Source: Timonella corticicola
Lineage (GTDB): Bacteria; Actinomycetota; Actinomycetes; Actinomycetales; Cellulomonadaceae
DNA length: 64,000 nucleotides
NCBI RefSeq assembly: GCF_042683685.1
Contig: NZ_JBHUOP010000002.1
Location: forward strand, 310,001 to 374,000
Direction of reading: 5' to 3'
Each line of letters begins with the position of its first letter. Position 1 is the first letter of the stretch. Shown piece after piece: positions 35,008-43,795 of this stretch. The notes under the pieces were generated by a model. It saw nothing but the letters and a program-made list of their open reading frames with translations, was not told where the DNA came from and searched no databases. Made by a program: the position numbers and the translations under genes.

Positions 35008-37179
35008 GTGAGCACGACACAGCACACGCTTGAGGCAACCCAAATCAACCACCTTCGCAACGGTCGGGTATCTGTGATCATCGCTTTCGCAGAGAGACGG
35101 CTACCATCAATCATTTACTGGGGCGAGGATCTAGGTGAACTCACCCCCACCGAGTTATCCAGCATCGTTGATGTCAGTACGCCGCCATTGGCTTCGAACC
35201 TCATTGACGAACAACCTTGGCTGGGCATTCTCCCAGAGCCCTCAATCGGCTGGATGGGAACTCCGGGTTTGTCTGGATCACGCGACGGACGCGCGTGGAC
35301 GACAAGATTCGTCGTCGTCTCGGGGCTGCAGAGCTCTCATGATGAGGTTGATAGACTCGTCATCATCGCTGAGGACACTGACGCAGAGTTGACCTTGAAC
35401 CTCACCCTCGAATTGCGGGCAACCGGCCTACTTCGAGCACGGGCAACCGTTGCCAACCACGGGGCGGACTCGTATCAACTCGATGACCTTCATCTAGCCT
35501 TCCCAGTACCGCATCGCGCGAGTGAGCTCCTCGATCTGGCTGGCCGCTGGGCCAAAGAACGCGTCCCACAGCGCACAGGTTTCCTCGTCGGTCAGCACGT
35601 ACGTGAGCAACGCCAGGGCCGGACAGGCTGCGATGGTTCGCTCGTCACGATCGCCGGTACCCCACAGTTCGGTTTCAACCAAGGTGAGGTGTGGGGAATT
35701 CACTTGGGTTGGAGTGGCAATCACAGGATCATCGCCGAGCGTACGTTGACAAGCGAGAAGACGCTGGCCGCCGGTGAGCTCCTGTGGCCTGGCGAAGTTC
35801 AACTCTCCACTGGAGAAAACTACACAACGCCTTGGCTCTATGGCTCCTACAGCCCTGATGGCCTTGACTCCCTGTCAGCACGGTTCCATGGACACCTGCG
35901 TGAACGCCCCGACTACCCCACCTCGCCACGGCCCGTGACCATCAACGTCTGGGAGGCGGTCTATTTCGATCATGACTTTGACCGTCTCGTGCAGTTGGCA
36001 GACCAGGCGGCTGCGCTCGGCGTTGAACGCTACGTCCTTGACGATGGCTGGTTTGGCGATCGACGAAACGATCATGCGGGCCTCGGCGACTGGCAGGTAT
36101 CCGAGGAGGTCTGGCCTGGCGGTTCCCTGAACAGACTATCCAAGCATGTTCGAGATCTGGGTATGCAGTTCGGTATCTGGTTCGAGCCTGAAATGATCAA
36201 CATGGACTCCAACACCGCACGAAACCATCCCGATTGGGTATTGAAGCCAGAGGGTCGCTTCCCTATCGAAGGTAGATTCCAGCAGGTTCTGGATCTGTCC
36301 CACCCCGAGGCCTTCGCCTATCTGCTTGAAGCGATGACGAATGTCATCGAAGAGCTCTCAGTCGAGTACATCAAATGGGACCACAATCGAATGCTCCTTG
36401 AAACCGGTTCGCAGGTTACGAAACAAGCCTCTGTACGCCAGCAGACCTTGGCTCTCTACCGACTGATTGACGAACTACGGGAACGGTTCCCACGTCTGGA
36501 GGTTGAGACTTGTTCCTCCGGCGGAGGGCGAATCGATCTGGAGATACTTGACCGAACCGACCGCGTCTGGGCATCAGACTGTATCGACGCACGCGAACGC
36601 CAAGAGATTCAACGCTGGACCAGTCTGCTCATCCCGCTTGAACTTCTGGGAAGCCATGTGGGGGACGGAAAGGCCCATACAACTGGCCGAATGCACGAAC
36701 TCGACTTCCGGGCTGGGACAGCGCTGTTTGGCCATTTCGGTATCGAATGGGACCTGGCGAAGGCAGAAGAGCAGGAACTCCAGTCTCTGGGTGAGTGGAT
36801 TGAGATCTATAAGGCCAAGCGTTCTCTGCTTCACTCTGGGCGGATCGTCAGATCAGATGAGTCAGAACAGGGGATTTACCTGCACGGGGTCGTATCGCAT
36901 GATCAAGCTGAGGGAATCTTTGCCTTCGTGGTCATGGAGCGACCAGTCTCGTGGCCTGTGGGAACTGTTCGCATCCCTGGACTCTCCCCCAGTAAAAACT
37001 ACCGGGTTGAGGTGATCAAGCCGCTGGTACCTCACGACTCCGCACGACAGGCTCCACTGTGGTGGACCCAGGGAGTTGTGACGAGTGGAAAGGTACTTGG
37101 AACAGTCGGTCTGCAAGCTCCCGCCCTCTTCCCTGAGACGCTTGTTGTGTTCCAGATAATCGAGGTGACTCATACCTAA
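35008..37179 (+). CDS. GH36 alpha-galactosidase
   Basis: 723 residues from GTG 35008, which has aaaggag at proper spacing. N-terminal beta-sandwich (to about 290), then the catalytic barrel with YVLDDGWFG, GIWFEPEMINMDS, the nucleophile Asp in YIKWDHNR and the acid/base Asp in WASDCIDARERQ, and a C-terminal beta domain. It hydrolyses terminal alpha-galactosides such as melibiose and raffinose; without a signal peptide it is cytosolic. No transporter or LacI regulator is adjacent. GC looks a little lower than in the neighbours. Confidence 0.93.
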   Translation: MSTTQHTLEATQINHLRNGRVSVIIAFAERRLPSIIYWGEDLGELTPTELSSIVDVSTPPLASNLIDEQPWLGILPEPSIGWMGTPGLSGSRDGRAWTTRFVVVSGLQSSHDEVDRLVIIAEDTDAELTLNLTLELRATGLLRARATVANHGADSYQLDDLHLAFPVPHRASELLDLAGRWAKERVPQRTGFLVGQHVREQRQGRTGCDGSLVTIAGTPQFGFNQGEVWGIHLGWSGNHRIIAERTLTSEKTLAAGELLWPGEVQLSTGENYTTPWLYGSYSPDGLDSLSARFHGHLRERPDYPTSPRPVTINVWEAVYFDHDFDRLVQLADQAAALGVERYVLDDGWFGDRRNDHAGLGDWQVSEEVWPGGSLNRLSKHVRDLGMQFGIWFEPEMINMDSNTARNHPDWVLKPEGRFPIEGRFQQVLDLSHPEAFAYLLEAMTNVIEELSVEYIKWDHNRMLLETGSQVTKQASVRQQTLALYRLIDELRERFPRLEVETCSSGGGRIDLEILDRTDRVWASDCIDARERQEIQRWTSLLIPLELLGSHVGDGKAHTTGRMHELDFRAGTALFGHFGIEWDLAKAEEQELQSLGEWIEIYKAKRSLLHSGRIVRSDESEQGIYLHGVVSHDQAEGIFAFVVMERPVSWPVGTVRIPGLSPSKNYRVEVIKPLVPHDSARQAPLWWTQGVVTSGKVLGTVGLQAPALFPETLVVFQIIEVTHT

Positions 37180-37213
37180 CCTCCGTGACCATCGGATAGC
37201 GATCATCACGCTG

Positions 37214-37249
37214 CGGGAGGCCGTGCTTCTACGCGCGGTCTCCCGGTTT
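37214..37249 (+). terminator. Terminator of the alpha-galactosidase gene
   Basis: Stem cgggag(gccg).../...(cggt)ctcccg, followed by gtttc, 34 bases after the stop. Confidence 0.75.
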
Positions 37250-37343
37250 CACGTTCATCGTTTGGCAGCCAGGCAACAGTCGGCGGGGAGTTTCCTTGTG
37301 GACGGTGTGGTGTGCGCAAACGCCCGCACCCCTAGGTAGTGGA

Positions 37344-38456
37344 CTAAAGCGGTGCGAGCAGATCTCTAGCTTCGGCTTCGCTGGCTCCGCAGGCTTCGGC
37401 AAGGTCAACGATTGCGGACCTGAGCACGAGGATGAGGGCCTGGGCGTGGAAGTCTTGTTCCCCGATTGCGCCGGGGACAGCGTCGGCTCCGATCTCACGA
37501 ATCATCGCGAGGGTGCTCTCGGGGCTCCGACCGGTCGAGAGGTCGGTGCCCATGGACTCGACGGCGATTGCGAGGCGTCCTAGCAGGTCGGCCACGAGAT
37601 CAGTGCCTTCGGAACTTGGGGTGTACGGTGCTCGCCGTGCGATGACACGAATGGAGCGCATGGCGCGGTCGATGAGCACGCGCACGGCTTCGCTGCGGGC
37701 CAGTTCGCCGCGGTGTTTGCGGGCCGTTGCCGTGATGGTTGCGGTGTTGAGGGACTCAGTTGCGGTTTGCCGCCACTCATCGAATATTGCCTCGGATGAG
37801 CGTCCACGGTTCATGGCGATTTGCTGGTCGTTTGGTTGTCCTGTGCGTAGGCCCACGGCTGTGAGGCGCAGGGTCTCGGCGAGCACGCGGCACCCGGCGC
37901 GGGCGCTGTTGCGGATGGCTCGACGCGGGTCTGAGGGAATGACGAATGCGACAGCTATGGATACGAGCGTGCCGATGACCGCGTCGGTCCATCGTCCGAA
38001 CCCTCCACCCAGTAGTGGACTCATGAGTCCTGCTGGCATGCCCACGAGTACGGCGGTTTGGGTCCCACTGTGGTTGGCCAGCGCACCGCCCGATCCAAGG
38101 AACCTTGCAATCATGACTGCGAGGAAGACGGCGATTGTGATTTGGAGGGCGCCGTGTCCGAAGAGCAGGCCGAAGTACTCTCCTGCCCAGATGCCGAAGG
38201 TGAGTCCGAGTCCGGTTTCGGCGACGCGGCGTACGGAGCGTTCAGAGGTGAATCCGAGACAGGCCCACGCTGCGACGGGCGCGAAGAATGGGTAGGGATG
38301 CCCGAACACGTAGTGGGCGACAAGGTGTGAGAGTCCACATGCCACTGCTGCGATGAGCACTGGCACGAAGGCTCGTCGTACGCGTCCACTCCCCTGGCGA
38401 ACCCAGGTTCGAGCACGCGCCCCAACGACCTTGGCCGCACGTGATTGGCTGGGCAC
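37344..38456 (-). CDS. FUSC family membrane protein
   Basis: 370 residues with GTG start immediately after the ygfZ stop (TAAGTG). Five to six helices crowd the N-terminal 170 residues (for example LIAAVACGLSHLVAHYVFG), and a long helical cytoplasmic region follows (about 185-370). The family includes fusaric-acid-resistance and aromatic-acid exporters. Substrate unknown. Last gene of the run 40380-37344. Confidence 0.82.
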   Translation of the reverse strand: MPSQSRAAKVVGARARTWVRQGSGRVRRAFVPVLIAAVACGLSHLVAHYVFGHPYPFFAPVAAWACLGFTSERSVRRVAETGLGLTFGIWAGEYFGLLFGHGALQITIAVFLAVMIARFLGSGGALANHSGTQTAVLVGMPAGLMSPLLGGGFGRWTDAVIGTLVSIAVAFVIPSDPRRAIRNSARAGCRVLAETLRLTAVGLRTGQPNDQQIAMNRGRSSEAIFDEWRQTATESLNTATITATARKHRGELARSEAVRVLIDRAMRSIRVIARRAPYTPSSEGTDLVADLLGRLAIAVESMGTDLSTGRSPESTLAMIREIGADAVPGAIGEQDFHAQALILVLRSAIVDLAEACGASEAEARDLLAPL

Positions 38457-39614
38457 TTAGAGGAACCTACCCATGGTTCCATTCAGGTTGGCACTGCCCC
38501 GGGCTTCGCGCGAGGTTGCGCCACGGGTACCCGGACGATCCGCCGATACTCCTTCACCGGGCACGATGACCTCTTGACCGGATGAGATCGCACCGCCGTC
38601 ACAGTCCACGGTGAACTCGACATCCTCGGGCACGGACCGCTTGACAACGCCGAGAGCGATGGGGCCGAGCTCGTGGTGTCGAGCAACCGAGGTTACGGCT
38701 CCGACTGCTTTGTCCCCTACGAGGATCTGCGCGCCACGTTCGGGGAGGAGGTGTCCAGAACCGTCGAGGTGCAAGAATACGAGCCTGCGTGGTGGGCGTC
38801 CAAGGTTGTGTACTCGGGCGATGGTTTCTTGTCCGCGGTAGCAGCCCTTGTGCAGGTGTACGGCGGTGCGTAACCAGTCGAGTTCGTGGGGTATGGCCTT
38901 GTGGTCGATCTCGGTTGCAGCGCGGGGCTTGAAGGCCTCGATGCGCAGGGCTTCGTTTGCCCAGGTGCCGGCAAGCCTCCAACCGCCCTCTTCGCGCTCG
39001 CGTACGGCTGCCGCTAGGGATTCTCGGGGCACGAGCACAAGCCGCCAGGGTCGAAGGCCACCGGGGTGTTCGGATGGGTCCGCACCATAACGGGTGCCGC
39101 CTTCAACCACGTCCGGCCAATGGTCTACCCAGGTCACGGGTTCACCGGGCAACCCCTCCGCACGCACTGCCTCACCGATTGCAGCCCACGAGGAGGTCAC
39201 ATCGGCGATCTCGACTCTGAGCATGAACTTCATGCGGTCGAGCCACGCAGCGAGCGGGGCCGCTGAGGTCCGCTCGGTGATCAGCCAGGTGGTCTCGCCA
39301 TCGTCAACGACGCCTGCGGCGTGTTCGATGTGCCCCTGGGGTGAGAGCACAAAGAGTTCGCGCGAGGTACGTGGAGCGAGTCCGTCCAGTGCGGCGCTGG
39401 TAATGGAGTGCAGCCAGGACAACCGGTCTGGCCCGGCCACGGTGACAACGCCAAGGTGCGATTGGTCGACGACGGCAGCACCGCGTGCGAGGGCACGCTG
39501 TTCGCCAGTCGGGTCGCCATAATGCCAGGCGACTCCCGTATCGGGCCCAGCCGCTTCGACTGCCCCGTGCCGTGTCAGGAGCGGGCTTGCGTATTCCACG
39601 GTGGATTCGGTCAT
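38457..39614 (-). CDS. ygfZ: Tetrahydrofolate-dependent Fe-S repair protein YgfZ
   Basis: 385 residues from ATG 39614; the frame upstream to 39671 lies inside the next gene. GcvT-like folate-binding fold, with the family hallmark Lys-Gly-Cys-Tyr-x-Gly-Gln-Glu (HKGCYRGQET, near 265). YgfZ repairs or maintains Fe-S enzymes, notably radical SAM proteins. A C-terminal Gly/Arg/Ser tail of about 20 residues is extra. Genes before (nitrobindin-like) and after (FUSC) are within a few bases. Confidence 0.93.
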   Translation of the reverse strand: MTESTVEYASPLLTRHGAVEAAGPDTGVAWHYGDPTGEQRALARGAAVVDQSHLGVVTVAGPDRLSWLHSITSAALDGLAPRTSRELFVLSPQGHIEHAAGVVDDGETTWLITERTSAAPLAAWLDRMKFMLRVEIADVTSSWAAIGEAVRAEGLPGEPVTWVDHWPDVVEGGTRYGADPSEHPGGLRPWRLVLVPRESLAAAVREREEGGWRLAGTWANEALRIEAFKPRAATEIDHKAIPHELDWLRTAVHLHKGCYRGQETIARVHNLGRPPRRLVFLHLDGSGHLLPERGAQILVGDKAVGAVTSVARHHELGPIALGVVKRSVPEDVEFTVDCDGGAISSGQEVIVPGEGVSADRPGTRGATSREARGSANLNGTMGRFL

Positions 39615-39615
39615 G

Positions 39616-40257
39616 TCAGTCTTCGATGCGCTTGAGGGTTGCCGAGACGTAGTCCTGCATCGGCTGGCCAAAGGCTGCGAGCGACTGGACCCACATGAGG
39701 TCGCCGTTCACGTTGCCGTACATGCGCTTGGACGCGGACACCTCGACTGCGGTTGCGGTGCGGGCGATGAGGTCTGAGACCAGTTGCACCTTTCCGTTCC
39801 CGGCGATGCCAAGGTAGACCGATACCCGTCCCGCGGGATCGGACAGGAGCACCTCAAGCGACGCGTGGTCGGCCGGGACGCCCTCATGTGGCTCGGGTGC
39901 GATCCGCCAGTATCCGGTCTCGGTGGACCAGAACACGGGTTCACCCTTCGCATCCGTCTCAATGGCTCCAGCGCCGAGTTCCGCTCCTGCCTCGACAGAG
40001 CCAGAACCTTGAGCCTTGTCAAGGGCCTCGAACTGAGCCATTGGGTTCGGCACCTCGGGTTGCTCACCTGGGGTCAGGTAGATCGTGGACTCATAGCGCA
40101 GGTACGGTCCGCCGTCATGGTCGAATGTCACGTTCTGCACGAACCCGGACGATGGAATACCGGGATATTCCAGCATCCCTTCGCCTTGCCAGCTACCAAC
40201 CAGCCAGGCTAGTGGGTACAGTTCCGGCGCGAGTCCCTGCGGAAACGTGAATGCCAT
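39616..40257 (-). CDS. Nitrobindin/FABP-family beta-barrel protein (DUF1794)
   Basis: 213 residues with the family hallmark Gly-x-Trp-x-Gly-x-Gly (GSWQGEG near 20) and the usual ten-stranded pattern. In heme-binding members a C-terminal Gln-x-x-x-His-His segment supplies the proximal His. Here the segment reads GQPMQDYVSATLKR, with no His, so heme binding is doubtful. It is directly after the 39-residue membrane-protein gene and two bases before ygfZ. Confidence 0.8.
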   Translation of the reverse strand: MAFTFPQGLAPELYPLAWLVGSWQGEGMLEYPGIPSSGFVQNVTFDHDGGPYLRYESTIYLTPGEQPEVPNPMAQFEALDKAQGSGSVEAGAELGAGAIETDAKGEPVFWSTETGYWRIAPEPHEGVPADHASLEVLLSDPAGRVSVYLGIAGNGKVQLVSDLIARTATAVEVSASKRMYGNVNGDLMWVQSLAAFGQPMQDYVSATLKRIED

Positions 40258-40260
40258 GTG

Positions 40261-40380
40261 TTATCGCTGTCCTTTGAAAAGCTTGTAGACCACGTAGCCT
40301 GCGAACCACGCGATCGTTACTCCGACTACCCCGAGAAGCCCGAGGAAAAAGATCTCCAGTGCATGTACGTCAACATCCAT
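40261..40380 (-). CDS. 39-residue single-helix membrane protein
   Basis: ATG at 40380, stop at 40261. Starts MDVDVHALEIFFLG, helix of about 23 residues (FFLGLLGVVGVTIAWFAGYV) and a basic end (KLFKGQR), so an Nout-Cin or small anchor topology. It lies three bases before the nitrobindin-like start, so it probably heads that operon. No clear ribosome-binding site; a -10-like tacgat just upstream suggests a leaderless start. Too small for a family call. Confidence 0.72.
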   Translation of the reverse strand: MDVDVHALEIFFLGLLGVVGVTIAWFAGYVVYKLFKGQR

Positions 40381-40475
40381 GCGTCAATCGTACATAGTGT
40401 TGCGCTGCTTCGTGAAAGATGCGGCGCTAGGCTGAAGGCGCAACCATAATCGCGTTTCAACCAAAGGAAGACCCG

Positions 40476-40838
40476 GTGGATCGTTCTCTCGTCATTAAGT
40501 CGACGACTGGCTTTGATATTCCCGAGAAGACCAACCAGGCGATGACCGTCGCCGTTGCGGCAATCACCGCGGGTGTGGAGACATCGGTATGGCTCACCGG
40601 TGATTCGGTCTTTTTGGCGGTTCCAGGTCACGCGGGTCAGATCGCGCTCGAGCACGCGATGGACATGGCTGATCTGGTGGAGATCGTTTTGGAGGGCGGC
40701 ACGCTCACCGCATGCACGCAGTGCGTGGCCCGCCGCGGTCTGACGCAGGCGGATCTCTTCGAAGGAGTGCGCATTGCGGGCGCGCCGGTTTTCGTGGAGG
40801 AGACGCTGCGCGCTGGCGCGCAGGCGCTCGTCTACTAG
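40476..40838 (+). CDS. DsrE-family protein
   Basis: 120 residues with GTG start after aaggaag. DsrE/F-like alpha/beta fold: VIKSTTGFDIPEK start, the Gly-Asp-Ser turn (LTGDSVFLAV) and a Cys pair CTQC near 80-83. The family handles sulfur in Dsr/Tus systems, but many members are uncharacterised; no other sulfur genes lie nearby. Divergent from the 40380 gene. Confidence 0.8.
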   Translation: MDRSLVIKSTTGFDIPEKTNQAMTVAVAAITAGVETSVWLTGDSVFLAVPGHAGQIALEHAMDMADLVEIVLEGGTLTACTQCVARRGLTQADLFEGVRIAGAPVFVEETLRAGAQALVY

Positions 40839-40969
40839 CGCAACCGCGCTGAGAACGGTGATTGACGACGAGCCCATCCGTATCGTCGGCAATCCCACTT
40901 CCCAGCGCTGCGGGGAACTGGACGCAACCACTTTGGCGTTGCACACCGTTGGCTGCCCGCCCCAATCGA

Positions 40970-41701
40970 CTAGGTAAGGACGCGCCCAACCACGTACATC
41001 AGGATTCCAACCACCATGATCGGGAGCGTGAAGACGGAAAGCCAGGCGTACTTCGAGGTCACTGATGGAAGACTGCCGAAGAGCAGGTTAACGGTCATGA
41101 GGACGAGTGCGGAGAGGACACCCATCACCGCACCCGATACTAGGTTGAGGTCCGGCAGCAGATAGGCGACTATCGCACCTGCGATAGCGGCTGCGAGCAC
41201 TTTCAAGAGGCGCACGAATCCACGTGCGAACGGAAGCGCCGACATGGCGGCCGCAACCGCGAGTGCAGCCGCACCTGCGACCGCGAGTTGGTCGCCTCCG
41301 GGAAGCCGAATCGTGGCGAGCCAGCCAACCGCACACACCGACACGATGACACCTGAGATGGTGCCTATCAAAGATTCCACGAGTTCTGTGCGTGGAACCG
41401 GACGCAGCATCTCATTGATGAACGCGAGGAAGACTGCCATCGCCAGAACAATGGGGAGGAAGCGTAACCACGGCTCGTCGGGGGTGACTGCCACGCACGC
41501 GACAGCTCCCAGGCCGGACAGAATGACCACGAGGGTGGAACCGCCGACTGCGGGCAGACGCAACAGGTGAGACCAACCCAGCGCAAACGCTGCCGTCAAC
41601 AAGGCGACAACCGCGAGCATCGGGATGGTGCCGAGGAACACCGCAACCGCCAAAAGGGCAGCAAGAACAGCGGTGAGGACGGCACGATTCGAGAACTTCA
41701 C
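40970..41701 (-). CDS. Multi-helix membrane protein next to glnR
   Basis: About 243 residues from GTG 41701 (gggag upstream), though the frame extends to 41776 and ATG 41743 is possible. Seven or eight hydrophobic helices cover nearly the whole length, with a short basic loop NEMLRPVPRTELVES near 98-113. It looks related to FUSC-type or unnamed actinobacterial membrane proteins that often precede glnR-like regulators. Function unknown. Confidence 0.62.
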   Translation of the reverse strand: MKFSNRAVLTAVLAALLAVAVFLGTIPMLAVVALLTAAFALGWSHLLRLPAVGGSTLVVILSGLGAVACVAVTPDEPWLRFLPIVLAMAVFLAFINEMLRPVPRTELVESLIGTISGVIVSVCAVGWLATIRLPGGDQLAVAGAAALAVAAAMSALPFARGFVRLLKVLAAAIAGAIVAYLLPDLNLVSGAVMGVLSALVLMTVNLLFGSLPSVTSKYAWLSVFTLPIMVVGILMYVVGRVLT

Positions 41702-41817
41702 GGATATAGTCTCCCAGATAACCCGGCTGCCACGAAAAGCCATCCTCACCGGCCTCCCAGGCCTGTGAGCCCACAAACGTCAGGTTACGGACAGGAAAAT
41801 CCCATAAAACACGCCAC

Positions 41818-41833
41818 GTTACAGCGGCGTAAC
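41818..41833. promoter_or_regulatory. Possible GlnR-type site upstream of glnR
   Basis: Gttac-N6-gtaac is a perfect 5-6-5 inverted repeat, 46 bases before the glnR start. It resembles the Gtnac/AC-rich boxes known for actinobacterial GlnR and the related MtrA. Autoregulation is inference. Confidence 0.45.
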
Positions 41834-41879
41834 ACAAAATCGTTATAGATTAGGGCACACAAAACTTTTGGAGGCGACC

Positions 41880-42653
41880 GTGGCTGAACTCTTGCTGCTC
41901 ACGTCAGCGCCAGGCGGTTCGGTTCAAGTACTCCCCGCTCTGGGCCTGCTGTCACACCGCGTTCGCACACTCCCCCTTGAACCATCGGCGATCGTTGAAG
42001 CGCCTGAGGTGGACATCATTTTGTTGGATGCCCGCAAGGATCTCGTGGGCGCTCGTTCGACCTGCCGGATGCTACGTGCGACCGGTATTGATGTTCCGCT
42101 CATTCTGATTCTGACCGAGGGCGGCCTTATGGTCGTCACCTCGGACTGGGGTGCGGACGACTTCCTCTTGGAGACTGCCTCGCCGGCCGAGACCGAGGCT
42201 CGTCTGCGTCTGTCCCGGGAGAAGACCACCCACTTTGAGCAGGAAAACCATCCTGAGGAAATCAGTTCGGGCGAACTGTTCATTGACGCGTCAGGGTACA
42301 CGGCTCGTCTGCGTGGTGTGCCACTCGATCTGACCTACAAGGAGTTCGAGCTCCTCAAGTATCTGGTCCAGCACCCCGGTCGGGTCTTTACCCGTTCGCA
42401 ACTGCTGCAAGAGGTGTGGGGCTACGACTACTACGGAGGAACCCGTACAGTGGACGTCCACGTCCGCCGCCTGCGCGCAAAGCTTGGCGTTGAGTATGAG
42501 CAGATGATCGGAACCGTCCGTAACGTCGGATATCGGTTTGACCCGCCGAAGGACCGTCGGGCAAAGGAAGAGGAGCGGGCCGAGGCTGAGCGTGCACGCG
42601 AGCGTGAGCGGGCCGAGGCAGAGGCACAGAACGTGGAGCAGGAGCACGCCTGA
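41880..42653 (+). CDS. glnR: GlnR-type OmpR-family response regulator
   Basis: 257 residues from GTG 41880 (ggagg upstream). A receiver-like domain at 1-110 has the LLLTSAPG start and an Asp in LLDARKD near 47. The C-terminal winged helix (about 130-222: LDLTYKEFELLKYL, WGYDYYGGTRTVDVHVRRLRAKLG, GTVRNVGYRF) is very close to mycobacterial and streptomycete GlnR, the global nitrogen regulator. An Arg/Glu-rich charged tail follows. No histidine kinase gene is adjacent, as is usual for this orphan regulator. Confidence 0.92.
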   Translation: MAELLLLTSAPGGSVQVLPALGLLSHRVRTLPLEPSAIVEAPEVDIILLDARKDLVGARSTCRMLRATGIDVPLILILTEGGLMVVTSDWGADDFLLETASPAETEARLRLSREKTTHFEQENHPEEISSGELFIDASGYTARLRGVPLDLTYKEFELLKYLVQHPGRVFTRSQLLQEVWGYDYYGGTRTVDVHVRRLRAKLGVEYEQMIGTVRNVGYRFDPPKDRRAKEEERAEAERARERERAEAEAQNVEQEHA

Positions 42654-42779
42654 CCCGGTTCATCGCACCGGTTGTGCGTCTTGTTCTGTCCCTCGGAAAA
42701 GCCGCAGTGTGACGAGAACCCCGCGTGAACCGCGAAAAGCGCTGTCCCTCACCTGCGCACGTTTACTAGACTCACCAGT

Positions 42780-43694
42780 GTGAACCATGACTACAGTGAT
42801 GTCCTGATCGAAGGCCCGTGGAAGCACGAGTTCGTTTCCGCCAACGGAAGCCGCTTCCACGTTGCCACGGCGGGCGTAGAAGATCGCGCGGCGCCTCTGG
42901 TCGTCTTGCTGCACGGCTTCCCCACGTTCTGGTGGTCGTGGCGATACCAGATCCCAGCACTCGCGAAGGCCGGATACCGCGTTGCCGCAGTGGACATGCG
43001 TGGCTGCGGGGCCTCGGACAAGCCCCCGAGCGGTTACGACATGCCCACCCGCACCCGTGACATCGCCGGAATCATCCGGTCTTTGGGTGCATCGAACGCG
43101 ATCATCGTTGGTCACGGTATCGGTGGCACCACAGCCTGGGCGATGCCAACTCTACAACCAGCGGTCACCCGCGCGGTTGCCGCGCTGTCTGCTCCGCATC
43201 CCGCGCACCTGCACACCTCGCTGCGTTCGACCACGACGAGGTTCGCCTTCGCTCAGATGCAGTTCTTCAAGTTCGGCCCACTCGCGTCCAAGGCTCTGCT
43301 GAAGCCTGAGAAGTTCGCTCAAGCGGTGAACTCATGGGCCGCAGAACCGTTGGACCCCGAAGCCGTTGCAAATTACCTCAACGCACTCGGCATTCCATTT
43401 GCCGCACACAATTCACTCGAGGCAGTGCGCTGGTACACCTCTGCCAACCGGAGCATTCTCGGGCGCAAGTTCTTAAGCGCGGTGCGTGCACCGGTCCAGG
43501 TTCCCGCCCTGCAACTCCAAGGTGCACTCGACGGTTGTCTTCGCAGGGAAAGTGCGGCCGTAGATGCTTCTGCACTCTGCCTCAACCTGCGCTACGAGGT
43601 TCTGTCCAATGCCGGATTCTTCCTTCCCGAGGAAGACCCTGTCACCGTGAATGACATACTTCTCGACTGGCTGTCTGACTCCGTCATGAAGTGA
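42780..43694 (+). CDS. Alpha/beta hydrolase-fold protein lacking the usual nucleophile
   Basis: 304 residues with a GTG start that may be leaderless (-10-like tactagact just upstream). Hydrolase fold: LLHGFPTFWWSWRYQ (oxyanion HG), VDMRGCGASDKP, then the nucleophile elbow VGHGIGGTTAW near 114. Ser or Asp expected in Gly-His-x-x-Gly is Gly here. Its order with epoxide hydrolase-like genes beside nth is common in actinobacteria. It may be catalytically inactive or use another residue. Convergent with nth. Confidence 0.85.
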   Translation: MNHDYSDVLIEGPWKHEFVSANGSRFHVATAGVEDRAAPLVVLLHGFPTFWWSWRYQIPALAKAGYRVAAVDMRGCGASDKPPSGYDMPTRTRDIAGIIRSLGASNAIIVGHGIGGTTAWAMPTLQPAVTRAVAALSAPHPAHLHTSLRSTTTRFAFAQMQFFKFGPLASKALLKPEKFAQAVNSWAAEPLDPEAVANYLNALGIPFAAHNSLEAVRWYTSANRSILGRKFLSAVRAPVQVPALQLQGALDGCLRRESAAVDASALCLNLRYEVLSNAGFFLPEEDPVTVNDILLDWLSDSVMK

Positions 43695-43795
43695 CCCACA
43701 GAACCAGCCCATCCCGCATTTCCGCTCTTGTCCCATTACACGGACAAACCGCGGTACGTGTGGCCTGGGGGACAGAGGTACGGCCCCTATGGCGC

